Below, piece after piece: positions 25,681 through 34,264 of a DNA stretch of 42,340 nt. How positions within the stretch are numbered: position 1 is the first letter of the stretch; each line of letters begins with the position of its first letter. The translations under genes and the position numbers were made by a program. Origin of the DNA: Clostridiales bacterium UBA1752 (lineage in GTDB: Bacteria > Bacillota > Clostridia > Oscillospirales > CAG-382); assembly GCA_002314835.1 (NCBI GenBank), contig DCHM01000036.1, forward strand, positions 14,874 through 57,213, written 5' to 3'. The notes below the pieces were generated by a model, which was given only the letters and a program-made list of their open reading frames with translations, was not told the DNA's origin and searched no databases.

Positions 25681-26034
25681 ATGCAGTATTTACTTGCTTT
25701 TGTTTGCGGCGGTGCACTGTGTGTAATCGCACAGATACTCATTGATAAAACTAAGGTCACGGGTGCAAGGATACTCGTCGGCTACGTCGTAGTGGGCGTA
25801 CTGCTCGAAGCCGTAGGAGTTTATCAAAGCTTTATCGACCTTTCAGGTGCAGGTGCGACAATATCGCTGACGGGGTTTGGTTCGGCACTTGCCAAGGGCG
25901 CTCGCGAAGCAGTTATCAAAGACGGATTGTGGGGAGTGCTCTACGGCGGTTTGTCTGCCACAGCGGCAGGCATCAGCGCTGCACTTGTGCTCGCTATCGT
26001 CTGGGCAATGCTTTTTAAGAGCCGCAAAAAATAA
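25681..26034 (+). CDS. spoVAE: Stage V sporulation protein AE
   Basis: A 117-residue membrane protein homologous to SpoVAC, with ILVGYVVVGVLLEAVGVYQSF and ISLTGFGSALAKGAREAV, the SpoVAEB signature. ATG 25681 is two bases after the spoVAD stop. Other spoVA genes (AA, AB, B, F) are not in this cluster, as is usual in Clostridia, which keep the C-D-E set. Confidence 0.93.
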   Translation: MQYLLAFVCGGALCVIAQILIDKTKVTGARILVGYVVVGVLLEAVGVYQSFIDLSGAGATISLTGFGSALAKGAREAVIKDGLWGVLYGGLSATAAGISAALVLAIVWAMLFKSRKK

Positions 26035-26056
26035 AACCGCCCGAGACGGGCGGTTT
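26034..26056 (-). terminator. Terminator of the ABC-transport operon
   Basis: Perfect 10-bp stem (AAACCGCCCG 26034-26043 with 26047-26056, loop AGA). Read on the - strand it is followed by TATTTTTTGC; on the + strand the tail is poorer, so its main use is for the seven-gene operon, with spoVAE ending into it. Confidence 0.88.
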
Positions 26057-26063
26057 ATGTTTG

Positions 26064-27143
26064 TTAGCCTGTTATGCCGGAACGTTCGACACCTTCGATC
26101 AGCGTACGCTGAGCAAAGAGGTAAACTATAACCAGAGGAGCGAGGATCAGCAAGCCGCAGGTGTTGCGGATAGCTGCTTCGTACGCCGTCTTGCCGGCAT
26201 AGTCCGTATCGAGAGACGTAGGCACCTTGACGATATTGGGCAGGAGGCATATCTTGTTGGAGTTTGTAAAGAACAAGCCCGTGTAGAATGTATCCGACCA
26301 CTGCCAAGAGAAGGAGAACATAAATATGGTTACGAGCATAGGTACCGACATCGGGAGTATGATGCGAACAAAGGTCTTGAGTACGCCTGCACCGTCAACG
26401 TAAGCTGCTTCCTCGAGTTCGTCGGGGACGCCGTTAAAATACTGACGCATGATGTAGATATACAGACCGTTTTTGAGTCCGATACAACCGATAGAGAGCA
26501 CTACCATCGGCCAATAGGTGTTGAGCAGGTTGGCTATGGCAGGAGTTGCTTCGCTCGCGTTAAAGATATTCTTTGCTATAAATCCGTAAATGCCCCAGAT
26601 GTCAAAGTATCTGAACTTCATAAACAGCGAAAGCTGTATAGTCTCGTGGGGAACTATCATCGTAAAGATGACGAGGAGGAACAGCAAGTTTTTAAACTTA
26701 AACTTGAACTTGGAAAAGCCGTAGCCGACAACCGCACAGCACAGCATTTGTGTTACACCGCAGAGCAACGAAAGCAACGTGGTGTTGAGCAGTGCCTGCC
26801 AGTAGTTGTTGTCATTGATAATCGCTTTGTAAGTATCGAGTGTGGGATACTTTGATATCAAGTGGACCGAAACATCGACAAAATCCTCGGCACTCATGAT
26901 AGAGCCTGCGATTTTTGAGATGTAAGGGAAAATGATGACGTAAGAGATACCGACGAGCAGTACAAAGCGGAATAACCACCATACTGCCTTGCCGAGAAAG
27001 TACTTTGTGAGATACTTATACTTCATCTTTTGCCAGAAGGAAATCTTTTCGTCAGATCTCATTCTGCGGAGAGCCTCTTCACGTTTTGCTTGCTCTAAGA
27101 GAGCTTTCTTTTCTTTTTTGTTAAGTGGCTTTGTAGAATCCAT
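26064..27143 (-). CDS. Carbohydrate ABC transporter permease, MalG-like (second pair)
   Basis: A 359-residue permease with a long charged N-terminus (about 55 residues, LNKKEKKALLEQAKREEALRR) and six membrane helices. The EAA loop that docks the ATPase reads DELEEAAYVDGAGVLKTFVR, followed by ILPMSVPML. Start ATG 27143 is set by AGGGGGA just upstream; a longer frame to 27251 lacks such a site. Last gene of the operon, 17 bases after its partner permease. Confidence 0.9.
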   Translation of the reverse strand: MDSTKPLNKKEKKALLEQAKREEALRRMRSDEKISFWQKMKYKYLTKYFLGKAVWWLFRFVLLVGISYVIIFPYISKIAGSIMSAEDFVDVSVHLISKYPTLDTYKAIINDNNYWQALLNTTLLSLLCGVTQMLCCAVVGYGFSKFKFKFKNLLFLLVIFTMIVPHETIQLSLFMKFRYFDIWGIYGFIAKNIFNASEATPAIANLLNTYWPMVVLSIGCIGLKNGLYIYIMRQYFNGVPDELEEAAYVDGAGVLKTFVRIILPMSVPMLVTIFMFSFSWQWSDTFYTGLFFTNSNKICLLPNIVKVPTSLDTDYAGKTAYEAAIRNTCGLLILAPLVIVYLFAQRTLIEGVERSGITG

Positions 27144-27148
27144 TATAA

Positions 27149-28155
27149 TATCCCCCTTTCTCAAGTATCCTTGCGCTGATAGAAGACATACGCGGACATA
27201 ATGCCTGCTACCACTGCGAGTATTAAGATGATGACAACAAAATACATCCACGCCATCGCAGTTGACCTAACGTCGCCTTTTGGCTTGCTGTATTCTGTTT
27301 GGATATACTTCATCATCGTATTGGACTCAGAAGTAAAGGAGTCAATAATCGAGTAAATCGCGTTAACGAGTATCATCGGGCTGATCATCGGGAAGGTTAT
27401 CTTCCAGAAGGTTTCCCAAGCGGTCGCACCGTCAATCTGGCAGGACTCGTAGATGGCAGGTGAAATAGACTGCAAACCTGCGAGGAATACCAGCATCTGA
27501 ACGCCCGACTTATTGACGATACTGTAAACTTCGTTTACGAGGGTCGTTACGTAAGTAACGAGCTCTGAGCCGACCTTCATGCCGGCAAAGAATCTCTCGA
27601 CATCGAGGGCACTGATAAGGTCGTTGACGTTATTGCCCTGCTTCATACCCGTATCACTCGCACCGGAAGCCATCTGCTCCATCTCGGATGCAAGAGTGTT
27701 TTGCAGGTCGATGGACTCGATGATACCGGTAGAAACGATAACGGGGATAAAGAAGATAGCTCTAAATATCGCTCTGCCTCTCATCTTTTGGTTGAGGAGC
27801 ACTGCCATAAACAGTGAAAAGATTACTATAGCGGGCACGTTGAATATCAGCTGCAATACGCTCGAGCCGAGGGTGGAAAGAAATCCCGTATCCTCAAACA
27901 GCGCGTAGCTATAGTTGCCCCAGCCAACGGGGTTTAATATAAAACCACCGCCGGGCTGGATTTCTATCTCGTTGAACGAGAATCTAATCGACTCGATTAT
28001 CATGGGAAGGTAGATAAGGAAGAAACCTGCGAGGAACGGCAGTATAAACAGCCAACCTGCTAAGGATTTTTGCGCTTGCAAGGACTTTGACTTTTTTGCC
28101 TTTTTAGGTTTAACGGCAATATTGTTATCCATTATTCACTTATCCCCCTTTCTCA
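27149..28155 (-). repeat. Duplicated 15-base stop/ribosome-binding element
   Basis: An identical 15-mer (- strand TGAGAAAGGGGGATA) occurs at 27149-27163 and 28141-28155. Each copy holds the TGA stop of the upstream gene and the Shine-Dalgarno of the next permease gene. The feature span covers both copies; the sequence between them is the permease gene. Confidence 0.6.
27161..28132 (-). CDS. Carbohydrate ABC transporter permease, MalF-like (second pair)
   Basis: A 323-residue permease with a Lys-rich cytosolic N-terminus (KPKKAKKSKSL) and six membrane helices. EAA loop: YESCQIDGATAWETFWKITF. An extra polar stretch of about 60 residues (around 150-210, including ASEMEQMASGASDTGM) lies in the loop facing outward and is much longer than in the permease at 34265-35200; it may contact a partner protein outside the cell. 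Forms a heterodimer with the next gene (inference from order). Confidence 0.9.
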   Translation of the reverse strand: MDNNIAVKPKKAKKSKSLQAQKSLAGWLFILPFLAGFFLIYLPMIIESIRFSFNEIEIQPGGGFILNPVGWGNYSYALFEDTGFLSTLGSSVLQLIFNVPAIVIFSLFMAVLLNQKMRGRAIFRAIFFIPVIVSTGIIESIDLQNTLASEMEQMASGASDTGMKQGNNVNDLISALDVERFFAGMKVGSELVTYVTTLVNEVYSIVNKSGVQMLVFLAGLQSISPAIYESCQIDGATAWETFWKITFPMISPMILVNAIYSIIDSFTSESNTMMKYIQTEYSKPKGDVRSTAMAWMYFVVIILILAVVAGIMSAYVFYQRKDT

Positions 28156-31110
28156 GCCAACTATCGCGCCGGTGGAATCTACTTTTACAAAATCTTCGGC
28201 AGGGATTGTAATCGCAGTGCCGTTGACTGTGGTAGTAAAGTCATTAAGCGTGTAGTTGATATAGAATTTATAGCCATTGGAGTAAGTAACTACGCAGACC
28301 TCGTTGTTTTTGTCAAGGAAGCTGTGTGCTACTATCTTTGCGGTCTGAACGTCCTTGAGAGCCACGTTGAGCTCTTTGTACGTCGAAACCATATCACTCA
28401 GCCAGATGCTGTATCTAATAGAGTAATAATCACCGAGGTCGGTTTCATTATACTCTTTCAGTTCACTGGTGTTGTTGATAGCGATTACAAAGTAAGGAGC
28501 AGCGCCATTCTCAATAGTCTTGAGCAAAGTGTAACGGTAGTCGCCTGCGAGGTTGATTGCTTCGCCTGCGTAGCTGATAGAACCGTGGAGCACCGAGCCC
28601 ATGAAGGGAACGGATGCCGAGCTGTACTTTAGTCTCGAGTCATCGAGAGGCATATTGAGGATATCGGTGACATAGGCGAGCGAGTAATAGTTACCGCCGT
28701 CAACCATGACTTTGCCGTTGTCCTCTTTGATCTGAGCAAGCAGTTTGGTAACGAGAACCTTGCTGTCCTCTCTGTTGAGAGGATCGTCCTCGTTAAAGTC
28801 GGAGCTCAGTGAATCGCCGAGCGAGCCAACCGAAATGCCGCCTACGTTGTACTTTTGATAATCTTTCCAAGTATTATTGTAGAGTCTCGACATTACTCTG
28901 GGAGAGATAACGCCCTGTCCCTTATTGGCAAAGCCCTGCTTGGTAGGTTCGTACTTTCTCCTCGTAGCGTCCTGGTCGTCAATTGTCTTGGCAAGATCGT
29001 CCTTGGAGTTAAAGCCGTCAAAGAGTTCGTCTATGCTTGCAAAGCTAAACTCAAACTCGGGATAAATCTGCGAGCCGTTTTGCTTGCAATATTCGATGAG
29101 CTGCTTGAGACCGCTGTCACCACCGAGAACCTTCTCGACCTTGACGCCGTTGGGAACGTTAGCCCAAGGCAATGCGTCGTTGCACCAACCCGACATTCTA
29201 ATGCGTACGTTTGTGATGCCTGCTTCATCCTTCAGCTTGGTTAGCATCGCAACGGTATCTTCAAAAGAAGTGAGCGAAATCTTTGTCTGTATCGGCAGAC
29301 CGAGGAATTTCTTAGTGACCTCGAGAGCACCGAGCGTCTCGATATAGAGAGGAATGTCCTCTGCTACTTCGTCTTCTTCATACTCAGTAAGCACGCCCTC
29401 ACCTATCAGATAATCGCGGTACATATTAGCCATGCCGGAGTAGCTGATGTCGTCGGTAAGTATAAAGTAACGGATCTTAAAGTTCTTTGTGTACTTACGC
29501 TTTGACTCGACAGTCCACATAGCGTCGGAGGCGGCAGACAAGCTGCCCTCGAGCTCGTAGGTGTCCTTAGGTCTCGGGTTAAACGAAGTGTAAGCCGAAG
29601 CAAACATGTGGACCGAGCCGCCGTTTTCTACGGTTACGTTGGCGAGCGTATCACCCTCGGTGATGACTGCGAGATAGCCGATCTTGAGGTCCTGATATAC
29701 TGTCTGTAAATCGGAGGACATAACGGGATTGCCGTCTTCGTCATAGAGAGGATTGCCGTCTTCGTCAGTGAGCTGGACGTAATCTTTGGTCTTGATAGCG
29801 TCTTCGACTATCTCGACGACACCAAAGCACGGGAGGCGAACTACCTGCTTATTTGCACCCGTAATGGTGTGGTAAGCAAAGTCAACGCCGTACATCTGGC
29901 TCTGAGTCTTAAACGCGGTGCCTATAATCTTGTCAAACGAGATTATGGTACCCGAGCCGTCGGGCGAGAAGATATAGCCGCTGTTATTAGTGTTGCCGGC
30001 TCCGGCGTAAGGCAGGAGGACGACGTTGGAGAGCTTGTAGTTAGACGAGTCAAAACGGATATTGCCGGCGTTGACTCTGACCTCGACACCGTACTCGTCG
30101 AGCGTGTACTCGAGAGCAATCTTAAAGAGTGCGGGGGTCTTGTCGTTTGCCGTATAATCTGTCTCGGCGTGGTCTATATCCATCTGTTCAAAGGTGTAAT
30201 CGGTATATTTCTTGACGAGCTTCTCTACTCTCAGCAGCTCTTGTGCCGTGATTTTAGGCTCGCAGACATATACGGGGAACTTGGTACAAATAGGATATTT
30301 AACTTTCATTTCCTCAATGGACTTTTGAGATATGCCCTCTTGGTTGGGGTCCTTGAGAATGTAGAAGGAATAGAAGGTACGCGCGTCCTTGGAGATGTCG
30401 GACTTTTCGTTAATCTGATCTCTCAGGTTCTCGAGCTTTTCGGCTCTGATGAGACGAGGCACAAGGTAGGCAACTGTCTCACGGCCGATGGTGTATTCAA
30501 CACGTACGCCGCTACGGATAGCCTTGACGGAAATCTGATCGTTGAGTGCCGCATCAACAAAGGAGTTAAATGTCATATCGGTATCGTTTTCGGTATATTC
30601 GATAATGACCTGCGAATACAGCTTCTTTTTGATGGAATCACTGGTGGAAAGTCCGGTACTGGACTGGCTGGCGCCTATGTTATAGGGGTTTGTGGACCAG
30701 TATCCTTTGTATTTATAAACGGTGGAATTTTCGATAAGAGCGTAGGAATACTGTCCCTTGCCTGCATCGACCTCGGTGTAAGTGCCGTCGTCGTTTTTGA
30801 CAAAGTTGCCCTTGCTGTTTTCAACAGGGTCTTCGAGCGTGAGGACAACAACCTCGCCGGTGAGACGGTCGCAGTAGAGCGCGTAACCGTCCTTGATGAG
30901 CATGAGTTCCATCTCAGCAATAACGGTATCGCCGAGGATACGCTCTTCGATAGACTTATAAGCCGTTGAGAGATATGCAGGGAGCAGAGTGTCCCATACA
31001 TTCTCTTCTTCGTCTTTGTCGTCTGCTGCAGAAACGGTAATATTGAGTACCGGCAATATCATAGAGACGCACAAAAGAAGTGCAAATAAAGATATAAGTA
31101 ATTTTTTCAT
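28153..31110 (-). CDS. Secreted DUF5696-like protein, possible glycoside hydrolase fold
   Basis: A 985-residue exported protein; the signal peptide ends near TVSAAD (about residue 29) with no lipobox. I recognise the pattern of DUF5696 proteins, which accompany sugar ABC operons in Firmicutes. The first half is beta-rich (YIFSPDGSGTIISFD); residues about 600-900 look like a TIM barrel with strands ending in acidic residues (ITNVRIRMSGW, QIYPEFEFSF, GKVMVDGGNYYS). A hydrolase or glycan-binding role is inference; I cannot name catalytic residues. A tandem DEDGNP repeat lies near residue 455. AAGGAG precedes the ATG. Confidence 0.7.
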   Translation of the reverse strand: MKKLLISLFALLLCVSMILPVLNITVSAADDKDEEENVWDTLLPAYLSTAYKSIEERILGDTVIAEMELMLIKDGYALYCDRLTGEVVVLTLEDPVENSKGNFVKNDDGTYTEVDAGKGQYSYALIENSTVYKYKGYWSTNPYNIGASQSSTGLSTSDSIKKKLYSQVIIEYTENDTDMTFNSFVDAALNDQISVKAIRSGVRVEYTIGRETVAYLVPRLIRAEKLENLRDQINEKSDISKDARTFYSFYILKDPNQEGISQKSIEEMKVKYPICTKFPVYVCEPKITAQELLRVEKLVKKYTDYTFEQMDIDHAETDYTANDKTPALFKIALEYTLDEYGVEVRVNAGNIRFDSSNYKLSNVVLLPYAGAGNTNNSGYIFSPDGSGTIISFDKIIGTAFKTQSQMYGVDFAYHTITGANKQVVRLPCFGVVEIVEDAIKTKDYVQLTDEDGNPLYDEDGNPVMSSDLQTVYQDLKIGYLAVITEGDTLANVTVENGGSVHMFASAYTSFNPRPKDTYELEGSLSAASDAMWTVESKRKYTKNFKIRYFILTDDISYSGMANMYRDYLIGEGVLTEYEEDEVAEDIPLYIETLGALEVTKKFLGLPIQTKISLTSFEDTVAMLTKLKDEAGITNVRIRMSGWCNDALPWANVPNGVKVEKVLGGDSGLKQLIEYCKQNGSQIYPEFEFSFASIDELFDGFNSKDDLAKTIDDQDATRRKYEPTKQGFANKGQGVISPRVMSRLYNNTWKDYQKYNVGGISVGSLGDSLSSDFNEDDPLNREDSKVLVTKLLAQIKEDNGKVMVDGGNYYSLAYVTDILNMPLDDSRLKYSSASVPFMGSVLHGSISYAGEAINLAGDYRYTLLKTIENGAAPYFVIAINNTSELKEYNETDLGDYYSIRYSIWLSDMVSTYKELNVALKDVQTAKIVAHSFLDKNNEVCVVTYSNGYKFYINYTLNDFTTTVNGTAITIPAEDFVKVDSTGAIVG
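29726..29767 (-). repeat. Two-copy 24-base tandem repeat within the DUF5696-like gene
   Basis: An 18-base unit at 29726-29743 recurs exactly at 29750-29767 (period 24). It encodes DEDGNP twice, eight residues apart, probably a surface loop or Ca2+-binding-like turn. Confidence 0.6.
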
Positions 31111-31125
31111 AATCTACACTCCTTT

Positions 31126-33324
31126 TTACTGAACTCTGAGTTTAATCTCGATGTAAATGTTATAGAAGAAAGTAAATACCTTCTTAACAAGTGAACCAAA
31201 GAGAACTACTACAAATATAATAAAGCCTACGCCGATGATAGTACCTACGGTAGTGAGGACGTTTTTGCCCAAGCCGTAGTCGTGAATTACCATCGTGCCA
31301 AAGAAGATAAGTAGTGCCATCCAAGAGAATGCCAAGCTATCTATCATACCGAGGATTGCCATTTCATCCTGAATGACAAAGTTGGAGATGATAGTAGTGG
31401 GCAGGATGAGCATTACGATAGGAACGAGGGAATAGCAGGATGCGATATATACATCCTTAAATGTACCTTCGCCTTCAAACAACGTGGTAAGGCACCAGTT
31501 AGCCGTTACCCACAGGAACAAAGGCAATGCAACCGATACAATAGTAAATAGGAAGGAAACGGTACTGTTGTAGGGGTTAAAGAGGTAGCCTTGACCTACC
31601 GACTGATAAACAAACACGATAATAGTGAGCAACAGCCAGAAGGATGCGCCCCTGACGGAGCCGCGCTTCTCGTGCTTTAAGTCCCAAAAGCCGTCAAACG
31701 GATGCAGGATAACATGGAAGCCAAACAGGACCTCCTCATAGAACTTACGTTTATCCTTAAACTTTTGACCGCGCTTATTGACTTTTTTAACCCAGCCAAA
31801 GAACTTGGAGAGCAGGAATATGCCGCCGATGACTACGAGAGGCAGTACCCAGAGGTTATCCTCTATCCACTCTTTACGGTAGAGCTGATATGCATCGGAG
31901 TAGTCCTCGGAGTCGTACGCGTACTTAAAGTACTGCATAGCTTCATAGTATTCGCCGTCTCTGTAGAGAGACTGACCTATGCCGACGTAAGCGGTGTCAT
32001 AGTTGTTATTGTGCTGGAGTATGCTGATGTAATAGTCAACTGCTTCGTCATACTCTTTGTCGATATTCTTTCTGATAGCAGAAGCAATCAGATCGCCATA
32101 AGCAGTACGCTTGTAAACAGTGATGCTCTGGCTCGTCTTGTCGAGCAAGAGAATGTTGGTGCCCTGGTAAGCGATAGCGGCGAGAGACTGGATGTTGCCT
32201 ATCTGGTCGCCGAGGTCGCCGAATGCGTAAAGCAGGTTGCCGTTGCTGTCGTAAGTGTAAACCTTGCTACGCTTGGTATCAATGACACTCCAAGTGCCGT
32301 CGGGACCGAGAGCTACGTCAACGAGCTTTGAAGGTCCTGTGATATCAGCGGTCTTTGCAACGGTGTTATTCATATTGATTTCGCCGGAAGGCGGCCAAAA
32401 TCCGTTACGAACCATAACGTCGCTGCCCTGAGGGTTGAGCTTTTTAACAGGAGCATAAGTACCTGCTTTTGACCTGCTCATGATGGCGCTGATTACGTTA
32501 GCGTCGGCTATAGTAGCCGTGGTAACGTAAAGGAAACCGTCGGAGTCGATAGTAACGTTATTGTATTCGGTAGGAACGAGCTTGGTGCTGGCTGCAATCT
32601 GCTCTGCAGTTTGGAACATACGGAGCAATCTCGTCCACACACTGCCGCTAACCGCCTGAGGTCCGATAAAGCCGTTAAAAGAGCCGTCACGGTTCAGCGA
32701 GATAACGCCGTAGTGAGTAGTAGATGAAACGACATATATTCTGCCGGATTTATCTACTGCGAGAGCTGCAGGCTTATAAATGCTGCCATCGGGGATAACG
32801 TCGCTGCTGGGTTCGGGTACGATGTCAACAAAGTTGCCGAGCTTATCAAAGATAACGACACGAGATTTTTGAGTATCAGCTACGTAAATCTCGCTTGTTG
32901 TAACATAGACACCTTCGGGACCGGACAGCGAGTCGGGAACGCCCTGGTCATTTATAAAGGTAGAAATGTAAAAGCAAAAGTTGTACTCAGAGTCAAGTAC
33001 GACTATGCGATTGTTGCCCGTATCGGCGATATAAACGCGGTTTAAATCGTCAACAAACAGGTCTTTGGGGCTATTGAGTGCAGTGATATCGGCGTAAGCG
33101 TATGCCGCTCTCGCGTTGTCACTGGCACCGTCAAGGTAAGACGCCTTGATCGTGTTGGAGTCGATAACCGTGAGAGGCACGTAAGCGTGCGGGCTCTGCA
33201 TCGGTTCGCCTGTATAGTCGTAAGTATAGGTAGCGTAGGGCACGATCGCGCTGGCGGCTATCGAGCCTACGAGCAGTGTGAGAACTGCACATACGAGGAC
33301 TGTACGCAAAATCTTTGTTTTCAT
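31126..33324 (-). CDS. NHL-propeller/TPR/Yip1-domain membrane protein
   Basis: A 732-residue protein with a signal anchor (about 8-28), then at least five NHL-type repeats of an extracellular propeller (LNSPKDLFVDDLNRVYIADT, LSGPEGVYVTTSEIYVADT, YKPAALAVDKSGRIYVVSS, SKLVDVALGPDGTWSVIDT). Two TPR-like helical pairs (about 420-485, YDEAVDYYISIL, YYEAMQYFKYAY) follow, then a membrane helix (LWVLPLVVIGGIFLL), a basic cytosolic stretch, and a C-terminal Yip1-type domain with five membrane helices (begins HPFDGFWDLKHEKRGS). Possibly a scaffold or sensor for the transporter; function unknown. GGGAGGG precedes the ATG. Confidence 0.72.
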   Translation of the reverse strand: MKTKILRTVLVCAVLTLLVGSIAASAIVPYATYTYDYTGEPMQSPHAYVPLTVIDSNTIKASYLDGASDNARAAYAYADITALNSPKDLFVDDLNRVYIADTGNNRIVVLDSEYNFCFYISTFINDQGVPDSLSGPEGVYVTTSEIYVADTQKSRVVIFDKLGNFVDIVPEPSSDVIPDGSIYKPAALAVDKSGRIYVVSSTTHYGVISLNRDGSFNGFIGPQAVSGSVWTRLLRMFQTAEQIAASTKLVPTEYNNVTIDSDGFLYVTTATIADANVISAIMSRSKAGTYAPVKKLNPQGSDVMVRNGFWPPSGEINMNNTVAKTADITGPSKLVDVALGPDGTWSVIDTKRSKVYTYDSNGNLLYAFGDLGDQIGNIQSLAAIAYQGTNILLLDKTSQSITVYKRTAYGDLIASAIRKNIDKEYDEAVDYYISILQHNNNYDTAYVGIGQSLYRDGEYYEAMQYFKYAYDSEDYSDAYQLYRKEWIEDNLWVLPLVVIGGIFLLSKFFGWVKKVNKRGQKFKDKRKFYEEVLFGFHVILHPFDGFWDLKHEKRGSVRGASFWLLLTIIVFVYQSVGQGYLFNPYNSTVSFLFTIVSVALPLFLWVTANWCLTTLFEGEGTFKDVYIASCYSLVPIVMLILPTTIISNFVIQDEMAILGMIDSLAFSWMALLIFFGTMVIHDYGLGKNVLTTVGTIIGVGFIIFVVVLFGSLVKKVFTFFYNIYIEIKLRVQ

Positions 33325-33340
33325 ATTCAGCCCTCCCCTA

Positions 33341-34261
33341 TTAGTCTTTCATGCCCGAAGTGGACATTGTCTGGATGACGTTGCTCTGAGTAATGACGAA
33401 TACCGTGATAGGAACTATCATCATTACGACGGTCGAAGCTGCGCTGACGCCGGAACGTGCGACACCCGAGGTGACGAGCTGGCTGATAGCGTAGTTAAAC
33501 GACTTGAGCTGTTCGGAATAGATGTAAAGGTTTGCGCCGGAGTTCCACAGATCCTTAAATGCAAATATAATCAGTGTAACCCATGCCGGCTTAACCATCG
33601 GCATCGCTATCTTCCAGAATATCTTGTTTTCGCTGGCGCCCTCGATACGAGCGGACTCGAGCACCGAGTCATTAACGTTGGTCTCCATAAACTGCTTCAT
33701 CATATACAGACCGAAGGTCGTACAGAATGCAGGGATGATTACTGCGAAGTAGGTGTCAACCCAACCAAACCATGTCATGATAAGGAAGTTGGTGATACCG
33801 GTAACGGTGGAGTTAAACATCAAGGAGTAAACGATAACGGAAAACAGGAATTTGCGTCCAGGGAACGGAATCTTGGCGATAGCGTAAGCAGCGTAAGACG
33901 AAAGTAAAACGTTGCCTGCAGTACCTACGACCGAGATAAACACAGTATTAAATATGTATCTCGAAAAAGGTACCCACGAGTCGCCCATCAATCTGAAAAG
34001 GTCGCTGTAGTTTTTGCCCGTAGGATTGATAGGAATAAAGCGAGGAGGGAAGAAGAACAATTCGTCCAGAGGCTTTAGGGACTGGCAAATAGCGTAAACC
34101 ATAGGCAGTACCATTACAAAGCCTACGACGGCGAGCAGTATGTAAATACCGATATCGCCACCGGTAGAACGGTTAAGCGAGCGTTTGTAAAACGTGCCGT
34201 TCTCTACCTGGCGTTTTTCTCTCTTTTCTTTGAGCTCGGTAAGTTTTGCTTTGATATTCAT
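33341..34261 (-). CDS. Carbohydrate ABC transporter permease, MalG-like (first pair)
   Basis: A 306-residue permease with six membrane helices. The N-terminal pattern VGFVMVLPMVYAICQSLKP and the EAA loop LESARIEGASENKIFWKIAM are typical of the CUT1 family. It starts three bases after the partner permease stop, so the two are translated together. Confidence 0.93.
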   Translation of the reverse strand: MNIKAKLTELKEKREKRQVENGTFYKRSLNRSTGGDIGIYILLAVVGFVMVLPMVYAICQSLKPLDELFFFPPRFIPINPTGKNYSDLFRLMGDSWVPFSRYIFNTVFISVVGTAGNVLLSSYAAYAIAKIPFPGRKFLFSVIVYSLMFNSTVTGITNFLIMTWFGWVDTYFAVIIPAFCTTFGLYMMKQFMETNVNDSVLESARIEGASENKIFWKIAMPMVKPAWVTLIIFAFKDLWNSGANLYIYSEQLKSFNYAISQLVTSGVARSGVSAASTVVMMIVPITVFVITQSNVIQTMSTSGMKD

Positions 34262-34264
34262 TTA

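Noticed and set aside
27144..27251. Longer N-terminus for the last permease
   Set aside because: The extension overlaps the end of the preceding permease gene, and the AGGGGGA before ATG 27143 gives a normal protein.
29869..30969. Long open frame opposite the DUF5696-like gene (and similar frames opposite glpK, lon and the oxidoreductase gene)
   Set aside because: They lie antisense to well-supported genes, have no ribosome binding site and no recognisable protein pattern; codon bias of the true gene explains them.
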